Shown: piece after piece, positions 48,277 through 60,210 of the stretch | Layout: each line of letters opens with the position of its first letter | Position numbering within the stretch: the first letter of the stretch is position 1 | Assembly: GCA_954871525.1 (NCBI GenBank) | Contig: OX940869.1 | Coordinates: forward strand, 11,865,001 to 11,929,000 | From: Parietaria judaica | Taxonomy: Eukaryota > Streptophyta > Magnoliopsida > Rosales > Urticaceae | DNA: 64,000 bases | Direction of reading: 5' to 3' | The notes under the pieces: model-generated | The model's input: only the letters and a program-made list of their open reading frames with translations | Database searches by the model: none | Told to the model about the DNA's origin: nothing | Position numbers and translations under genes: made by a program

Positions 48277-49659
48277 TGTTGAGGTCGGATTTGGTCAAAT
48301 CCACCCTCAACACAACTCATGTCATTTTGTCCCATAAACGACGTGAGAGGAGGGCAAGGAGGTTCGTTGACCGATGGTCAACAAAAGAACGTCCTCGAGG
48401 AGGTCTGATCTGCGACGAAGTCTGACTAGGGTAAAGTGCGATCCGCGACGAAGTTCAACTAGTGGGAAGATTCTTCCTCGCACCTCGAGGAAGATCACCA
48501 CCGAAGAAGCTCATCGCAGGAGAGCTTCGTCGCATAAAAGCTCATCGAAGGAAGCGACGAGGCTTGCAGAGCCGAATGACCACTGACAAGACGTGCATTT
48601 AATGATGCCCACTCTGACAGTCTGCTCCAAAGAATGGCGTAAGGGAGTGGGTTGATGTGCATTTAATGATGCCCACCTACCCACTCTGACAGTCTGCTCC
48701 AAAGAATGACGTAAATGCATGGGTTGAAAAGACCATTGAAGAGACAAAAGGCTGAGAGGCTAGGGCAAAACGCCTATAAAAGGGGCATGAAAGCCTCGGG
48801 GGGGGGGATCCGAGGAGAAAGGATTCGGCCAGAGAGAGAGAAAAAGGGCCCCCGAAAGCTAGAGAATTCGGCCATGGAAGAGAAGATCGAGAGGAGAAAT
48901 CAGACCCACATTGAACTACGTGATGACCTGATCCCGGTTTACCGGGTACGTAGGCAACCTCGTCGTACGTACCCGGTAAACCGGGATCAGGTCATCACGT
49001 AGTTCAATGTGGGTCTGATTTCTCCTCTCGATCTTCTCTTCCATGGCCGAATTCTCTAGCTTTCGGGGGCCCTTTTTCTCTCTCTCTGGCCGAATCCTTT
49101 CTCTACGGATCCCCCCCCCCCCCTCCTCTCTTTTCTCTGAGGCTTTCATGCCTCTTTTATAGGCGTTTTGCCCTAGCCTCTCAGCCTTTTGTCTCTTCAA
49201 TGGTCTTTTCAACCCATGCCTTTACGTCATTCTTTGGAGCAGACTGTCAGAGTGGGTAGGTGGGCATCATTAAATGCACGTCAACCCACTCCCTTACGCC
49301 ATTCTTTGGAGCAGACTGTCAGAGTGGGCATCATTAAATGCACGTCTTGTCAGTGGTCATTCGGCTCTGAAAGCCTCGTCGCTTCCTTCGATGAGCTTTT
49401 ATGCGACGAAGCTCTCCTGCGATGAGCTTCTTCGGTGGTGATCTTCCTCGAGGTGCGAGGAAGAATCTTCCCACTAGTTGAACTTCGTCGCGGATCGCAC
49501 TTTACCCTAGTCAGACTTCGTCGCAGATCAGACCTCCTCGAGGACGTTCTTTTGTTGACCATCGGTCAACGAACCTCCTCGCCCTCCTCCCACGTCGTTT
49601 ATGGGACAAAACGACATGAGTTGTGTTGAGGGTGGATTTGACCAAATCCGACCTCAACA
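48277..49659. repeat. large near-perfect inverted repeat of two truncated Gypsy LTRs
   Basis: The left arm runs from TGTTGAGGTCGG at 48277 through a TATA box (CTATAAAAGG, about 48774) to GGTTTACCGGGTACGTA (about 48953). After a 13-base spacer (GGCAACCTCGTCG) the right arm begins TACGTACCCGG and mirrors the left arm to CCGACCTCAACA at 49659. Arms are about 685 bases with few differences; the largest is a G-run and a small indel near 48800/49120. Both arms lack the last roughly 190 bases of the LTR. Each contains an internal 70-bp duplication (CACTCTGACAGTCTGCTCC). Open frames in the two arms mirror each other and are not called as genes. Confidence 0.92.
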
Positions 49660-51015
49660 AAAACTTATAAACATATTGTATATTCCCGTCCACCGGGAAC
49701 ACAAATTTCAGTTCAGCCTACTTAATTACAATTTTCCTACTAAGAAAACTGTGTTCAAAATTCAAGAAATCATACTTATCAAAATTGAGGTAAAAAACTC
49801 AAAAGCATTGGAGTCTTAATCACAGAGAAAAAGGAAATTGGCTATTCTTAGATGATAACAATGATGGACAAACATAGTCGTATGTATTAACGGTGTTCGT
49901 ATGAAATATTCAAAACATTCGTATCTATAACTCGTGCTTTTATTTCACGACTTTGACTTTTGAGTCGTAGTTCCTCTTCCTAGTACCATCGGCATTGAAA
50001 ACTTCGTATTTCATATAATGAAATGAAGAAATTTCTTGTTAATTCAATATTTGTGTGGGAGAAAATAGGGGCGGATCTACGGCAAGGGGAGGAGGTCCTA
50101 CGGCTCCCTTAGTTTTTCTGATCCAGTGGGAGTTGAACTCTACCACCGTCGTCTTCCGTTCTTAACCCAATCTAGAATTAATTAGAGGTAGCTTCGTACC
50201 AAAAAAAAATCAGATTATATGTTTTCATCTTAATTAATGCAACCTAGCGAATGAACTCCTTTTATTACCATAAACCCTTAGCTCAGAAGACTCCAGAACT
50301 TCATAGCAATATCTATTGGGTTGACTTTATCAAACGCGCGTAAAGATCGGTACTTTCTATATCATATATATATAATGTATTAGAATTTAGAGGTCATCAA
50401 TATAGAATATTGCACAAAATTATAACGTCTACTAATGTAATAATTATAGCGTTTACTAGTTTCAAGTCAACTTTTATAAATCATCATTTTTTTTCTTTAA
50501 CAATTATATTATTGGAACTTCATATTATATTTTTAATGTTTTTATTGAAAATTGTAGTAGTCATATTATTCGAAGCGATAAATACGGTTAGAATATCAAT
50601 ATAACCGCAATGGAATATTGATACCGAATAAGCCGAAGTTTTTATCTTTTAAAATAGGATATTCAGTTTTCTTTAAAAAAAAATTTGAGTGCATTATTCA
50701 TCCTATAATTTGTAAAATACAGTATAGAAGAACTCGATTGTTCACTCATGTTGTACACTAAATCGAGACACCCGAGCCAAAAGTAACGGCCTCTCAGACT
50801 CAGGCCATGTCTAGACACCTGTTGAGGTTGACAATTCCAAGTTTAGATTACCTCAGAGTTCGAATCTTTTCTTTAAAACTAGATCGCACTGAATAAGATG
50901 GGCGAAGGAGAAAGAAAGAGACAAATATTTTTTTTTAAAAGAGGTTCACCCCGTTTCGATGGCTACGTCCTATGTTATGTTGTTTACTTTTGAGGGTAAA
51001 AGATACAAGCAAGTA
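49660..51015. other. intergenic, no gene seen
   Basis: AT-rich sequence without recognisable domains or element ends, before the left duplication of Copia C. Confidence 0.5.
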
Positions 51016-51258
51016 CATGATATTGAAGGAGTACAAGAACAACTGTATTTATTCTCTAAGCGTGTGCTTGACCACTTCTTTTGCTTAGTTTTAGTATAAC
51101 AGAGTGGAACATGTATTTAGGATTTTGTTTAGCTTTAGAGCTTTTCTTTAACCAACTCATGTATTTAAATACCAATAATTATCTAATGAAAGCGGTGAAG
51201 CATTTTCCCCAAAGTATTTGTAATCTTTCATGGTATCAGAGCAAATATTTTTTTCTCC

Positions 51259-52471
51259 ATGACAACTCCCAATCCTTCTACCAACAACGATCCTTATCAA
51301 ACACTTATCACCATCAATGTTGCTGCTCAAGCACCTCTCAAAATTATGTCTCTTGGAAGCTTCAATTCCAAACTCTCTTCGTTGGATATGATCTCTTTGG
51401 TTACATTGACAGATCCAAAGCATGTCCACCACCAACCATTTCACAAGGCGAATCAACAATTCCGAATCCAGCCAATTTAAGTTGGGAAAGGCAAGATCAA
51501 CTTATCCTCAATGCTATTATCGGCTCTCTTTTGCCTACTATTCAATTTATTGCCAGAGCCACCACCTCTCAAGAAGCTTGGGAAATCCTTGCCAATACCT
51601 ATGCCAAACCATCTCGTGGACGAATAAAGTAGATTAAAAGCCAACTCAAAGCCCTCACTAAAGGATCATGGAGCATTACTGAGTTTCTACAAAACGTCAA
51701 ATCAAGAGCAGATGAACTTGCAATTATTGGAGCACCACTGGATCCTGAAGATCTAACTGAGAAAATCTTAGATGGTCTTGACGATGACTATAAAGAGCTT
51801 GTGCGTGCGGTGCAGGCCAGGGATAACCCGATCGAGTTTGACGAACTCCATGAAAAATTACTCAACTATGAAGCATCATTTTCCGCAACGAAATCAGATC
51901 CGCAATACTTTCCCGCCTCTGAAAACCCCGCGAGCCGTACTCACACCAAATGGCGACCTTCATTCAATCCCAACAATACCAACCGGCAATCACAATTCAG
52001 ATCAACAACCAACAATGCGGGCTGGCGCCCGTCTCTGCACTGAAGTCCCTTCACAACTAATGTCAATAACGGCGCTCCATCTTCTCGTTATCCACAATGA
52101 CCATATTTGGGCTATTGTCAAATCTGCAGAATCCAAGGGCATACAGCAAAACGATGTCCTTCTTATCAATTGTTGCCGATTAACAATGGTGCAAGCTCTT
52201 CGCTGCCGACATCGCATTTTTTATCACAACCACAAGCTCATTATGCCTCAAATGTAGCTAGCAAACAACCAGCGTGGCTCTTTGACTTGAGAAATATGTC
52301 TCTTCATGCACCGTATACAGGCTCTGACGACATTATGATCGGAGATGGCACGGGTCTTCCAATAACTCATACTGGTTCTACATCTCTCCTAACTTCTAAC
52401 ACTCATTTTACTTTAAACAATGTTCTTTGCGTTCCTAGTATGAAGAAAAACTTGATTTCGATCTATAAGTT
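51259..52471 (+). pseudogene. Copia C gag and protease region, multiply mutated
   Basis: The start MTTPNPSTNNDPYQTL is at 51259. A frame change near 51345 leads to NYVSWKLQFQTLFVGYDLF and EAWEILANTYAKPSRGRIK, then a stop at 51630. The same frame continues with LTKGSWSITEFLQ and DGLDDDYKELV. The zinc knuckle CQICRIQGHTAKRC is in another frame near 52113. In the protease region, WLFDLRNMSLHAPYTGSDD lacks the expected catalytic D-S/T-G stretch, so it seems to have lost a small piece. The frame ends at ISIYKF, where the nested element inserted. Confidence 0.85.
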
Positions 52472-52849
52472 TGATACGGCCCCGAAAGGTTAAGCTTTGT
52501 GTCGTTAATAAATTAGAGTCGTTTATTTATATGTCGTCGTATTTAATTGGGTCTTAGGATATTTGAGTTGAGTTCTCGTTTTACTTTGTCGTTTAATTAT
52601 TTAATTATGTTATTAGGTTCATTAATTAAGTTAGAGGCTTTATTTAGTCGGGCCCGGTCCGGCCCATTAGGGTTGTAATTCGATGCTCTATTTAACAGAG
52701 CTTTCATGAATAGAAAAGGCAGCCAAGAAAATTCAGAAACTTGATCCTAAGAGATCGGGTTTTTGAGGGTTGGCCGAAATTCTCAATTTTCCTGTTTCGA
52801 GTTTACGATCTTTCGGGCACATATCAAATTGGTATCAGAGCCGCTCGAA

Positions 52850-54512
52850 ATGGGAGGTCTTTCGAAAAGTTTCATGGAGGAATTCCGAGAATTCGTGGCG
52901 GAACAAGAAGCCGCGACGCAGCGGTTAGAGGCGGCAATAGCAGCTCTGACGGGGACGATGGAAACCCTGACAACGGTGCAGGAGGTTGCGGTGGAGGAGG
53001 CCACGACGGAGGCTGATTTGGGGAAGCCCGTGAAGTTGGGGTGTGCATGGGTTGGATTGGGTCGACCCGAGGTAAAAATTGAACCCGACCCGATCTTATT
53101 GGGTTTTTGAAAAGCGACCCAATCCGACCCAAATTTTTTGAAGGCCCAATCCAACCCAACCCGAAAAACTCTAGGTTGGGCTGGGTTGAGTTAGGTTGGG
53201 TTTTGGACTGAACTAATATAAAAAAATAAAAAATTACTGAATAACACTGAAATTTAAACCGTCAATCAATAAACATAAGTTTAATATAATGTTTTTAAAC
53301 ATCCAATTCAAAAACTAAACATTATGATAGTCTTAAACATTGAATAACAGAAGTAGGGAACATAGTCGTAAACTAAACTAGAAAGTTTAAACTAGAAATG
53401 TAGTTGTAAACATAAACTAGAAACGTACATAGACATTAAATAATGACTAACTATAAAGATGAAACTCTAGATGTATTTTATTTTTTACTTGTGTGTTTTT
53501 ACTTACTTAAAATACATAAATATATTAAAAAATAAGTAATTAATTATTAAAAAAAAAAACTTGATTGGGTCAATTGGGCCGGCCAACCCAATGCATCTGG
53601 CCCATCCCCAACCCGACTATTTATTCGGGTTAAGCCCAACCTAACCCGATAATTGTTGGGTTAATTGGGTTGGGTTAGATTGGGGTTGGGTTCAATTGGG
53701 TTGGGTTAAACTCTTGGGTTGGGTTTTTTTTGCATACCCCTACCGTGAAGATTGGCGCATCATAGGATCTGAAAGTTCCAGATCTGGTCACGGACGGCGG
53801 GAACACCGTGAAAGGAGTACTGCTGCTCCAGAGCAAGTTCGCCGGCGACGACGAAGGAGTGGTGGTGAGCAACGAAACGCACGGCGGAGCAACTGTGGGT
53901 CGCACAAACCCAGATCTGGAAAATATGAAACCAGATCGGGAGCTGCCACACGCAAAGGAGGCCCTGGGTTGCGGGGGAGGCGCGCTCCTCGGCGAAGGAA
54001 CTGACCGGCGAGAGTGGCGCGTCGATGATGGCGTGGATTTCGGCGGAACTCGCGCGCATAAGGGCTGTTTGGTTGTGAAAAGCGACCGTCAACGGAGTGG
54101 CCGCGACTCGGGGCTGAAACACCGTAATGATGTATCGGTGGAGGTTGCCGGAGAGTTCGCCGGAGGGTTCGCCGGCGACTGGATTGGCGGCGGGGGCAAG
54201 CGTAGTGGCGATGGCCACAAGGAGAGTGATGGCAGAGTGAAGGGAGATGACGGCAGAGTTCGTCGAGGAGAAAGAGTGACAAAATTAGGGTTTGATGATA
54301 TTGCGGCAGAAGTACCTAAAGCTGGACAGAAGAGTGTGTCTTTCAGAAACCCTAATTCAGAAAGCAGCAAGGAAAAGAGAGGAGGCGGGCTAGTTGGCGT
54401 TGACGGTATTTTGGCAAAAGTACTTAAAATTGAAGAAGATTGGTTAGCGGCAAAAGTAACTAAAGAAGAATTGAGCCAAAAGGAAGTCGGAGGAGGTGGT
54501 GGCAGCCCGTAA
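52850..54512 (+). pseudogene. open frame of the nested Gypsy-like element, split by a hAT MITE
   Basis: ATG 52850, 23 bases after the LTR, starts MGGLSKSFMEEFREFVAEQE, a short amphipathic/coiled stretch (EQEAATQRLEAAIAAL) typical of Gypsy gag N-termini. The frame is broken by the MITE at 53036. After removing the MITE and one duplication copy the frame continues, with one TAG at 53763, to 54512. The second part is Gly/Asp/Arg-rich without a zinc knuckle or catalytic motifs. Function not recognised. It may be a fused or rearranged gag remnant. Confidence 0.55.
53036..53742. mobile_element. hAT-type MITE, 707 bp
   Basis: The ends are TTGGGGTGTGCATGGG and, inverted, TAGGGGTATGCAAAAAA. A perfect 8-bp duplication CCGTGAAG is present (53028-53035 and 53743-53750). 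The subterminal parts are GGGTTGGGTT-rich on both sides, the interior is AT-rich and has no transposase. Confidence 0.92.
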
Positions 54513-55090
54513 ACAATCTGGAGCAGTGGTGGGTCAGCAGCTGGCCAAGGAGGCATTGTCGACTGGGGAGGAACGACGACGGCTGCGGGAAGAGGCTTGT
54601 CTATGGTGACTCGAACGAGCTACAAGATACTGTGGCGAAACCATTGTTTGTGGAGTCCTTTGGCGAACTCATTTCAGAGCGTCCTTTGTCGTGTTTGAGC
54701 TTGAGGACAAGCTCAAAGTGGAGAAGGGGAGTAATGATACAGCCCCGGAATTTAGGATTAGTATCGTTTATTTAATTATCGTCATTTATTTTATGTCGTC
54801 GTATTTAAATACGGTCTTAGGATATTTAAGTGAGTTTGTCGTTTTATTTTGTCGTTTAATGATTTAATTATGTTATTAGGTTAATTAATTAAGTTAGAGG
54901 CTTTATTTAGTCGGGCCCGGTCCGGCCCATTAGGGTTGTAATTCGATGCTCTATTTAAGAGAACTTTCATGAATGAAAAAGGTAGCCAATAAAATTCAGA
55001 AACTTGATCCTCAAGAGATCGGGTTTTTGAGTGAATGCCGAAATTCTCAATTTTCCCGTTTCGAGTTTACGATCTCTCGGGCACGTATCA

Positions 55091-57104
55091 AAGTTCTGCA
55101 AAGCTAACAAAGTTTCAATTGAATTTTTCTCCTCTTTTAGGACTGCACAGGGAAACCACTGCTGAAAGGTCAAACTAAGAACGGTGTTTATGAGTGGCCG
55201 GTATCTTCACCAATAATCGCATTTTCAAGTGTCAAAACCTCCAATTCCATTTTGCATCATCGATTAGGGAATCCCTCTTTTCCAATTTTAAAGCATGTCG
55301 CTTCATGTCACAATTTAAAATTTTCATCATCGGTTCTTTCTGAATTTTCATGTAACGCTTGTCATTGCAATAAAAACCATAAACTTTCTTTCTCCAAGTC
55401 GACTATTTTCTCCAATAGACCACTTCAAGTCATTTTTTCTGATGTATGGAGCTCACCGATTGTGTCCCACAATGGCTTCAAATACTATGTCATTTTTGTT
55501 GATCATTTTACCAAATATATTTGGTTTTATCCTATCAAATAAAAATCAGATGTAAAAGCCATCTTTATCATATTCAAAGCTATTGTTGAAAATCATTTCA
55601 AATAAAAAATTCATACCTTGTACTCCGATAATGGCGGTGAATACATTGCATTAGCCGACTTTCTTGCCCTTCACGGGATCTCTCATCTCACAACTCTCCC
55701 ACACACACCAAAACACAATGGTGTTTATGAACGTCGTCACCTTCATATTGTCGAAACAGGGTCGCTTTACTATCTCATGCTTCAATTCCATTAACTTTTT
55801 TGTCTAATGCCTTTGCCACTACGGTATACTTCATAAATCGAATGCCCACGCCGACACTAAATCTTTCTTCTCCATTCGAATGAATCTTTGGTACTTCTCC
55901 AAATTATTCCAAACTCAAAGTATTTGGGTGTCTGTCTTATTCATGACTTCGTCCCTACACTTCTCACAAACTTGAGTCGCGCTCCAACCCTTGTGTCTTT
56001 CTCGGGTAATCCCTAACTCAAAGTGCTTACTTTTTCTATGATACTTCAACTTCCAGAATGTATGTATCTAGGCATGTCAAGTTCATTGAGAACATTTTTC
56101 CATTTACATTTGTCACGAAAGAAATTCCACGTCCAGAGTCTTCCACAATCTCCACATAGATCCCACCAATAATTAAAGTTCCTATTTCACCACCGCCACT
56201 CATGACATCGACTACAGTTGCCTCACATCAGCGGCTCCCATGTTTGTCTCCAACACGATAGCCAGAAATTCTTCAAGACCAAGCTAACACTTTTGCCACT
56301 GATAATAATTCAAATCAATCTGCCCATATCACCACCCCACAGAACTCACCAACTATACCTCCACCTCAAGCACCCATAACCCAACCCTCTCATCCAATGA
56401 GCACACGAGCCAAAAATAAAATTCAAAACCTGCTCAAAAACTCAACCTTCTCACTCAGTTATCCAAATCTACTGATCTTGAACCCTCCACCGTGACCCAT
56501 GCTCTCAAATATCCTAAATGGCGTCGAGCGATGTCTGAAGAATATGATGCTCTTGTTCGGAATGGAACGTGGGAGTTGGTCCCACACGATACTAGCTATA
56601 ATGTCGTTGGTTGCAAATGGATTTTCTGGGTTAAACACGACACTAATGGCGCCATTGAAATATTTAAAGCTCGCCTAGTTGTAAAAGGGTTTCATCAACG
56701 TCCAGAAGTTGATTATCATGACAATTTTAGTCCAGTCGTCAAGCCAACAACCATTCGTATGATTCTCAATCTCGTTGTAAGTCGAAATTGGCCTCTTCAG
56801 CAATTAGATGTCAACAATGCCGTTTGTACAAGGCCATCTTACTGAGAATGTCTACATGCGTCAACCTCCGGGATTCACCAATCAAGATTTATCCTCTCAC
56901 GTGCGCAAACTCAGAAAAGCAATTTACGGCCTCAAACAAGCGCCTCGGGCATGGTATCATGAACTCCGTACCTTTCTTCTACATTTTGGTTTTCGGAATT
57001 CCAATGCCGAATCCTCATTCTTTGTGTTTAGTAATGAAGGCCAAATTATGTATCTGCTTGTGTACGTGGATGATCTAATAGTTACAGGTGATAATAAAGA
57101 ATAG
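55091..57104 (+). pseudogene. Copia C integrase and reverse transcriptase, broken
   Basis: Directly after the nested element the frame resumes as KFCKANKVSIEFF. The integrase zinc region (HHRLGNPSF...CNACHCNK) and core follow: FSDVWSSPIVSHNGFKYYVIFVDHFTKYIWF and, after stops at 55540 and 55603, LYSDNGGEY. RT starts near 56492 with [20 protein letters not shown] and continues in a shifted frame from 56808 with RKAIYGLKQAPRAW and the LLVYVDDLIVTGD catalytic block. It ends abruptly at 57104, and RNase H is missing. Confidence 0.87.
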
Positions 57105-57734
57105 TCAATGGCCTGGACCGAAAAGGTCAACCAAAAAAGTCAACCAAAAAGGCAACAGGCCCGACCCAAACCGGTCAAAAATGTCAATTGGACTCGACCT
57201 GAAAAAGTCAACGGCCCCGACCCGAACTGGTCAAAAATGTCAATTGGACTCGACTTAAAAAAGTCAACGGCCCCGATCCAAAAAGTCTACCAAAAAGTCA
57301 ACAAAAAGTCAACCCAAACTTGCTCGGGAAATGTCGACCCGGCCCGGTCTAAAAAACATGACTTTGGGGCGCGCCGCACGCCCCGAAGTAAAAAGCATGC
57401 CTTCGGGGCGCGCCGCGCGCCCCGAAGGAATGAAATCAAACTTTCAACCCTCAATAAATACGATGGCACCCCCGCCACAATCGGCAAGCTTTCCCGAAGC
57501 CAAAAAACCTCTGTTTCCCGTTTATTCATAATTCCCGACTCAAATACTCGAATAATGTTGAGCGTCGGAGCGGGCGAGGACCCCCCCCCCCTCTGTTACC
57601 CTCTAGAGTTCACGTTTTTGGCCCATCAAGACGGAGGATCAAGCTTCAAAGCCCGTTTCGACCGTCAAGCGGACATCGGGCCGGGCCCAAAATCAAGACT
57701 TGGGCCGCATTCAAGTTAATCAATTTTTAGGCAT
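57105..57734. other. foreign or rearranged segment replacing the 3' part of Copia C
   Basis: Contains repeated GTCAATTGGACTCGAC and AAAAGTCAACGGCCCCGA units (57160-57280) and GGGGCGCGCCGC(A/G)CGCCCCGAAG inverted-repeat words at 57365 and 57406. Its base composition differs from the Copia. An open frame across it shows no known domain. It could be part of another LTR element. Confidence 0.5.
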
Positions 57735-57930
57735 TAACAATTGTATTTATTCTCTAAGCATGTGCTTGACCACTTCTTTTGCTATTAGTTTTAGTACAAA
57801 AGAGTGGAACATGTATTTAGGAGTTTGTTTAGCTTTACAGCTTTTCTTTAACCAACTCATGTATTTATATACCATTGATTATCTAATGAAAGCGGTGAAG
57901 CATTTTCCCCAAAGTATTTGTCATCTTTCA
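57735..57930 (+). repeat. 3' LTR of Copia C, truncated at its left end
   Basis: Matches the 5' LTR from ACAA(C/T)TGTATTTATTCTC to CATCTTTCA with about a dozen differences. It is followed by the duplication CATGA. Confidence 0.88.
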
Positions 57931-57935
57931 CATGA

Positions 57936-59620
57936 ACGTGGGAAAATCATAAGTATTTCTCTATAAAATGAGTGATTCTCTAAGCTAAGCCCAGCCCAAA
58001 AGGAGCTCATTCCAGCCTAAAAGGAGCTCTCCAGCCACGCCGAGTAAAATGAGGCTTTGATTCCGCCTTTAATTCCTTTCATTGAGCTGAAATCTTTCTT
58101 GAATTGTGCTATTGATTTTCATGTCTTCAATTTTGTGCTTTTAGGTGCTTAAATGCGTGTATTTGGTGTTGTTTGCGTCCAGATTCGTCGTTTTGGTCAC
58201 GAGCTCGTCGCTCGAGCGACCAGGTTCGTCATGCTGTCTTCGGGAAGCCATAACTTCTTGCTCGGGTGTCGGATTTGCACATTCTATATATCAAATTGAA
58301 GATTGATACGATGACTTCGTGACCACGCAACCAGTTCTTCAAGATTATTATTATAACTGCGTCGCTGAGGCTAGATATACAGACTGTTCCGGAAGAGCGG
58401 GGAGAATAGTTGACTTCTTCCAACTAAATTGGACCTGCAAAATGCCCAAATAATTAAGGGCCAGAAACGTTAAATATATATTGAATAAAATGCTAAGCCC
58501 AGTGGGCTTTTATCAAGAATTAATGGTAAAAGATTTGTCAATTTATACTAATTATAAATGGACGAAATCGTACCTCGACAACACCTCAACGCTCAAAAAA
58601 CGTCTAAACTTGCTCCTCTAGAGGTTGAGCCTCATCATAAACCTAACAAAATAAATTACAGTGACATTAAAATATTAGAGATCAAATATAAGTTTCATAC
58701 ACCAAAAACTAGCTGAGACAAAAGATTAATCAGAGATCAACCAAAATCTCAGACTTATATAGCACATAAAAAAATGTACACGCAATACTTAGATCCTCTT
58801 AACATAAAAAAATAAAAATAAAAATAAAAAAACCAATTATAAATCATGTAAACCCTAAAATCAGAAACCAAACACAAATCAGAGACGAAATATAGCTATG
58901 AAAAGAAAGAAAAAAAATAACAGATTCGTGGGATGTTTTGAATGAAAGCAGCACGTAAAACTAAAATGTAAAAATTACTTGAAGCAAAATAATATGGTCA
59001 ATATAATGGGAGTTCCGCTGGCGCCAAATAGCATATGGTTTAAAAGAAATTTTTAAAAAAATAGTGACTTCATTGTGAAATAAATGGGCAACAATGAGAG
59101 TAAGATAGTAATCGAATCAAGCGAAATCTATATATTATAAAAAGAGGAGGAACTCACAAGTGACATGGCACCATAAAATTCAAGAATATAGAATTCCAAT
59201 TTTTTCAAAGCTCACAAGTAATATAACACCAGAGAATTCTAATTTTTTAAGAGTTTTTCATATGCAATAAATTAATGCATTTGCTACCACTTAATATTCA
59301 TTTCAAAAACTGAAATAGGAAGATAAAACATACAAATCTAAAATGCACTAATAACCAAAGAATGTAGAAGGTCTTGAAACTTTAATTGGAATAATAACCA
59401 TTTTGATATATATATAGGGAAACTTCAATTTGCATGCCCGGTGGAATATGTGTTTTGAAAAAGTAGCCGAATTAATAATATTACAAAAATATGCCCCAGA
59501 TTTCCTTCCTTGAGTTAACTCCTTTCCCTAAAAAATAAACCTAATCCAGCCCTCTTTTTTTCTCTCCTCTCCCACGAAAGCTCGACGAAACTTAGCCCTC
59601 AAAGCAGATTTTTATTCCTC
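57936..59620. other. intergenic, no gene seen
   Basis: 58000-58450 is less AT-rich and has GAGCTCGTCG words similar to the repeats at 45-46 kb, perhaps a diverged LTR fragment. The rest is AT-rich without recognisable features. Confidence 0.45.
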
Positions 59621-59639
59621 TTCGAGCTCCCTCACGCCA

Positions 59640-59760
59640 CGCCCACGCTCTGCACCACGACCCGCGGCGACGCCCTTCGACTCCGACGCCTCTGCACCAC
59701 GACCCACGGCGACACCCTTCGACTCTGACGCCACTGCACCACGACTCCGACGCGAGAAAG
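59640..59760. repeat. short tandem repeat, about 42 bp unit
   Basis: CTGCACCACGAC(C/T)C with CTTCGACTC(C/T)GACGC repeats two to three times (59650, 59692, 59733). The surrounding C-rich leader resembles a transcribed region, but no gene is supported. Confidence 0.6.
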
Positions 59761-60210
59761 CCTCTCCGACTTCGATGCTAGAAGCTCGACCAAACTATTC
59801 GCCGAACCCTCGACGTTGAAACCCCGACCCACGGTTCGTATGTCCTCGATTGTTCGTATGTCCTCTTTTTTCATTTTTTCTTTAATTTGTCGATTTTTTT
59901 TCTCTTTGAATCTGAAAATTCTTCAGGTACGATTCCATCATATGCTTCCTTGATGACTAGGAAGCTTTTTAGGATTAGGGATTGTGATTTGATTTTAGGG
60001 ATTTTGTTTTCGGAATGCACATAATATGTTTGATGATATGCATCAATTAGATTGCATTCTTTGTTTAGAGAAATTTAGTGATTCATAAGCTTGATTGAGC
60101 TCTTGCGAGAGATCATTCGAGCTTCATTTTCGGTATGTGATGAGGTTTTGTTAATTCGCAGGTCAATGTCGTGAAGTTCATTTCACTACTACCCAGTAAC
60201 ACTGTTGCAA

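Larger units (their letters stand above)
52472..55090 (+). mobile_element. deleted Gypsy-like LTR element nested in Copia C
   Basis: LTRs run 52472-52826 and 54735-55090, from TGATACGGCCCCG / TGATACAGCCCCG to GGGCAC(A/G)TATCA. The target duplication AAGTT is present (52467-52471 and 55091-55095). The Met-tRNA primer site TTGGTATCAGAGCC follows the left LTR, and the purine tract GAGAAGGGGAGTAA precedes the right LTR. Just before the tract the sequence reads ELEDKLKVEKGSN, like the C-terminal end of Gypsy pol. Protease, RT and integrase are missing; the interior is only 1.9 kb. TATA-like CTATTTAA lies near 52690. Confidence 0.88.
51021..57930 (+). mobile_element. Copia retrotransposon C, decayed, with nested insertions
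   Basis: A 5-bp duplication CATGA flanks it (51016-51020 and 57931-57935). The 5' LTR is 51021-51230 (210 bp); it begins TATTGAAGG, so the canonical TG has mutated. The primer site TGGTATCAGAGC follows at 51231. The 3' LTR survives from 57735 to 57930. Gag, zinc knuckle, protease region, integrase and RT follow in the normal Copia order but with stops and shifts. A Gypsy-like element interrupts it at 52472-55090, and 57105-57734 is foreign or rearranged sequence that replaces RNase H and the start of the 3' LTR. Confidence 0.88.

Noticed and set aside
48511..49562. Mirror-image open frames in the two palindrome arms
   Set aside because: They lie in LTR sequence, show no domains, and exist twice only because the arms are inverted copies.
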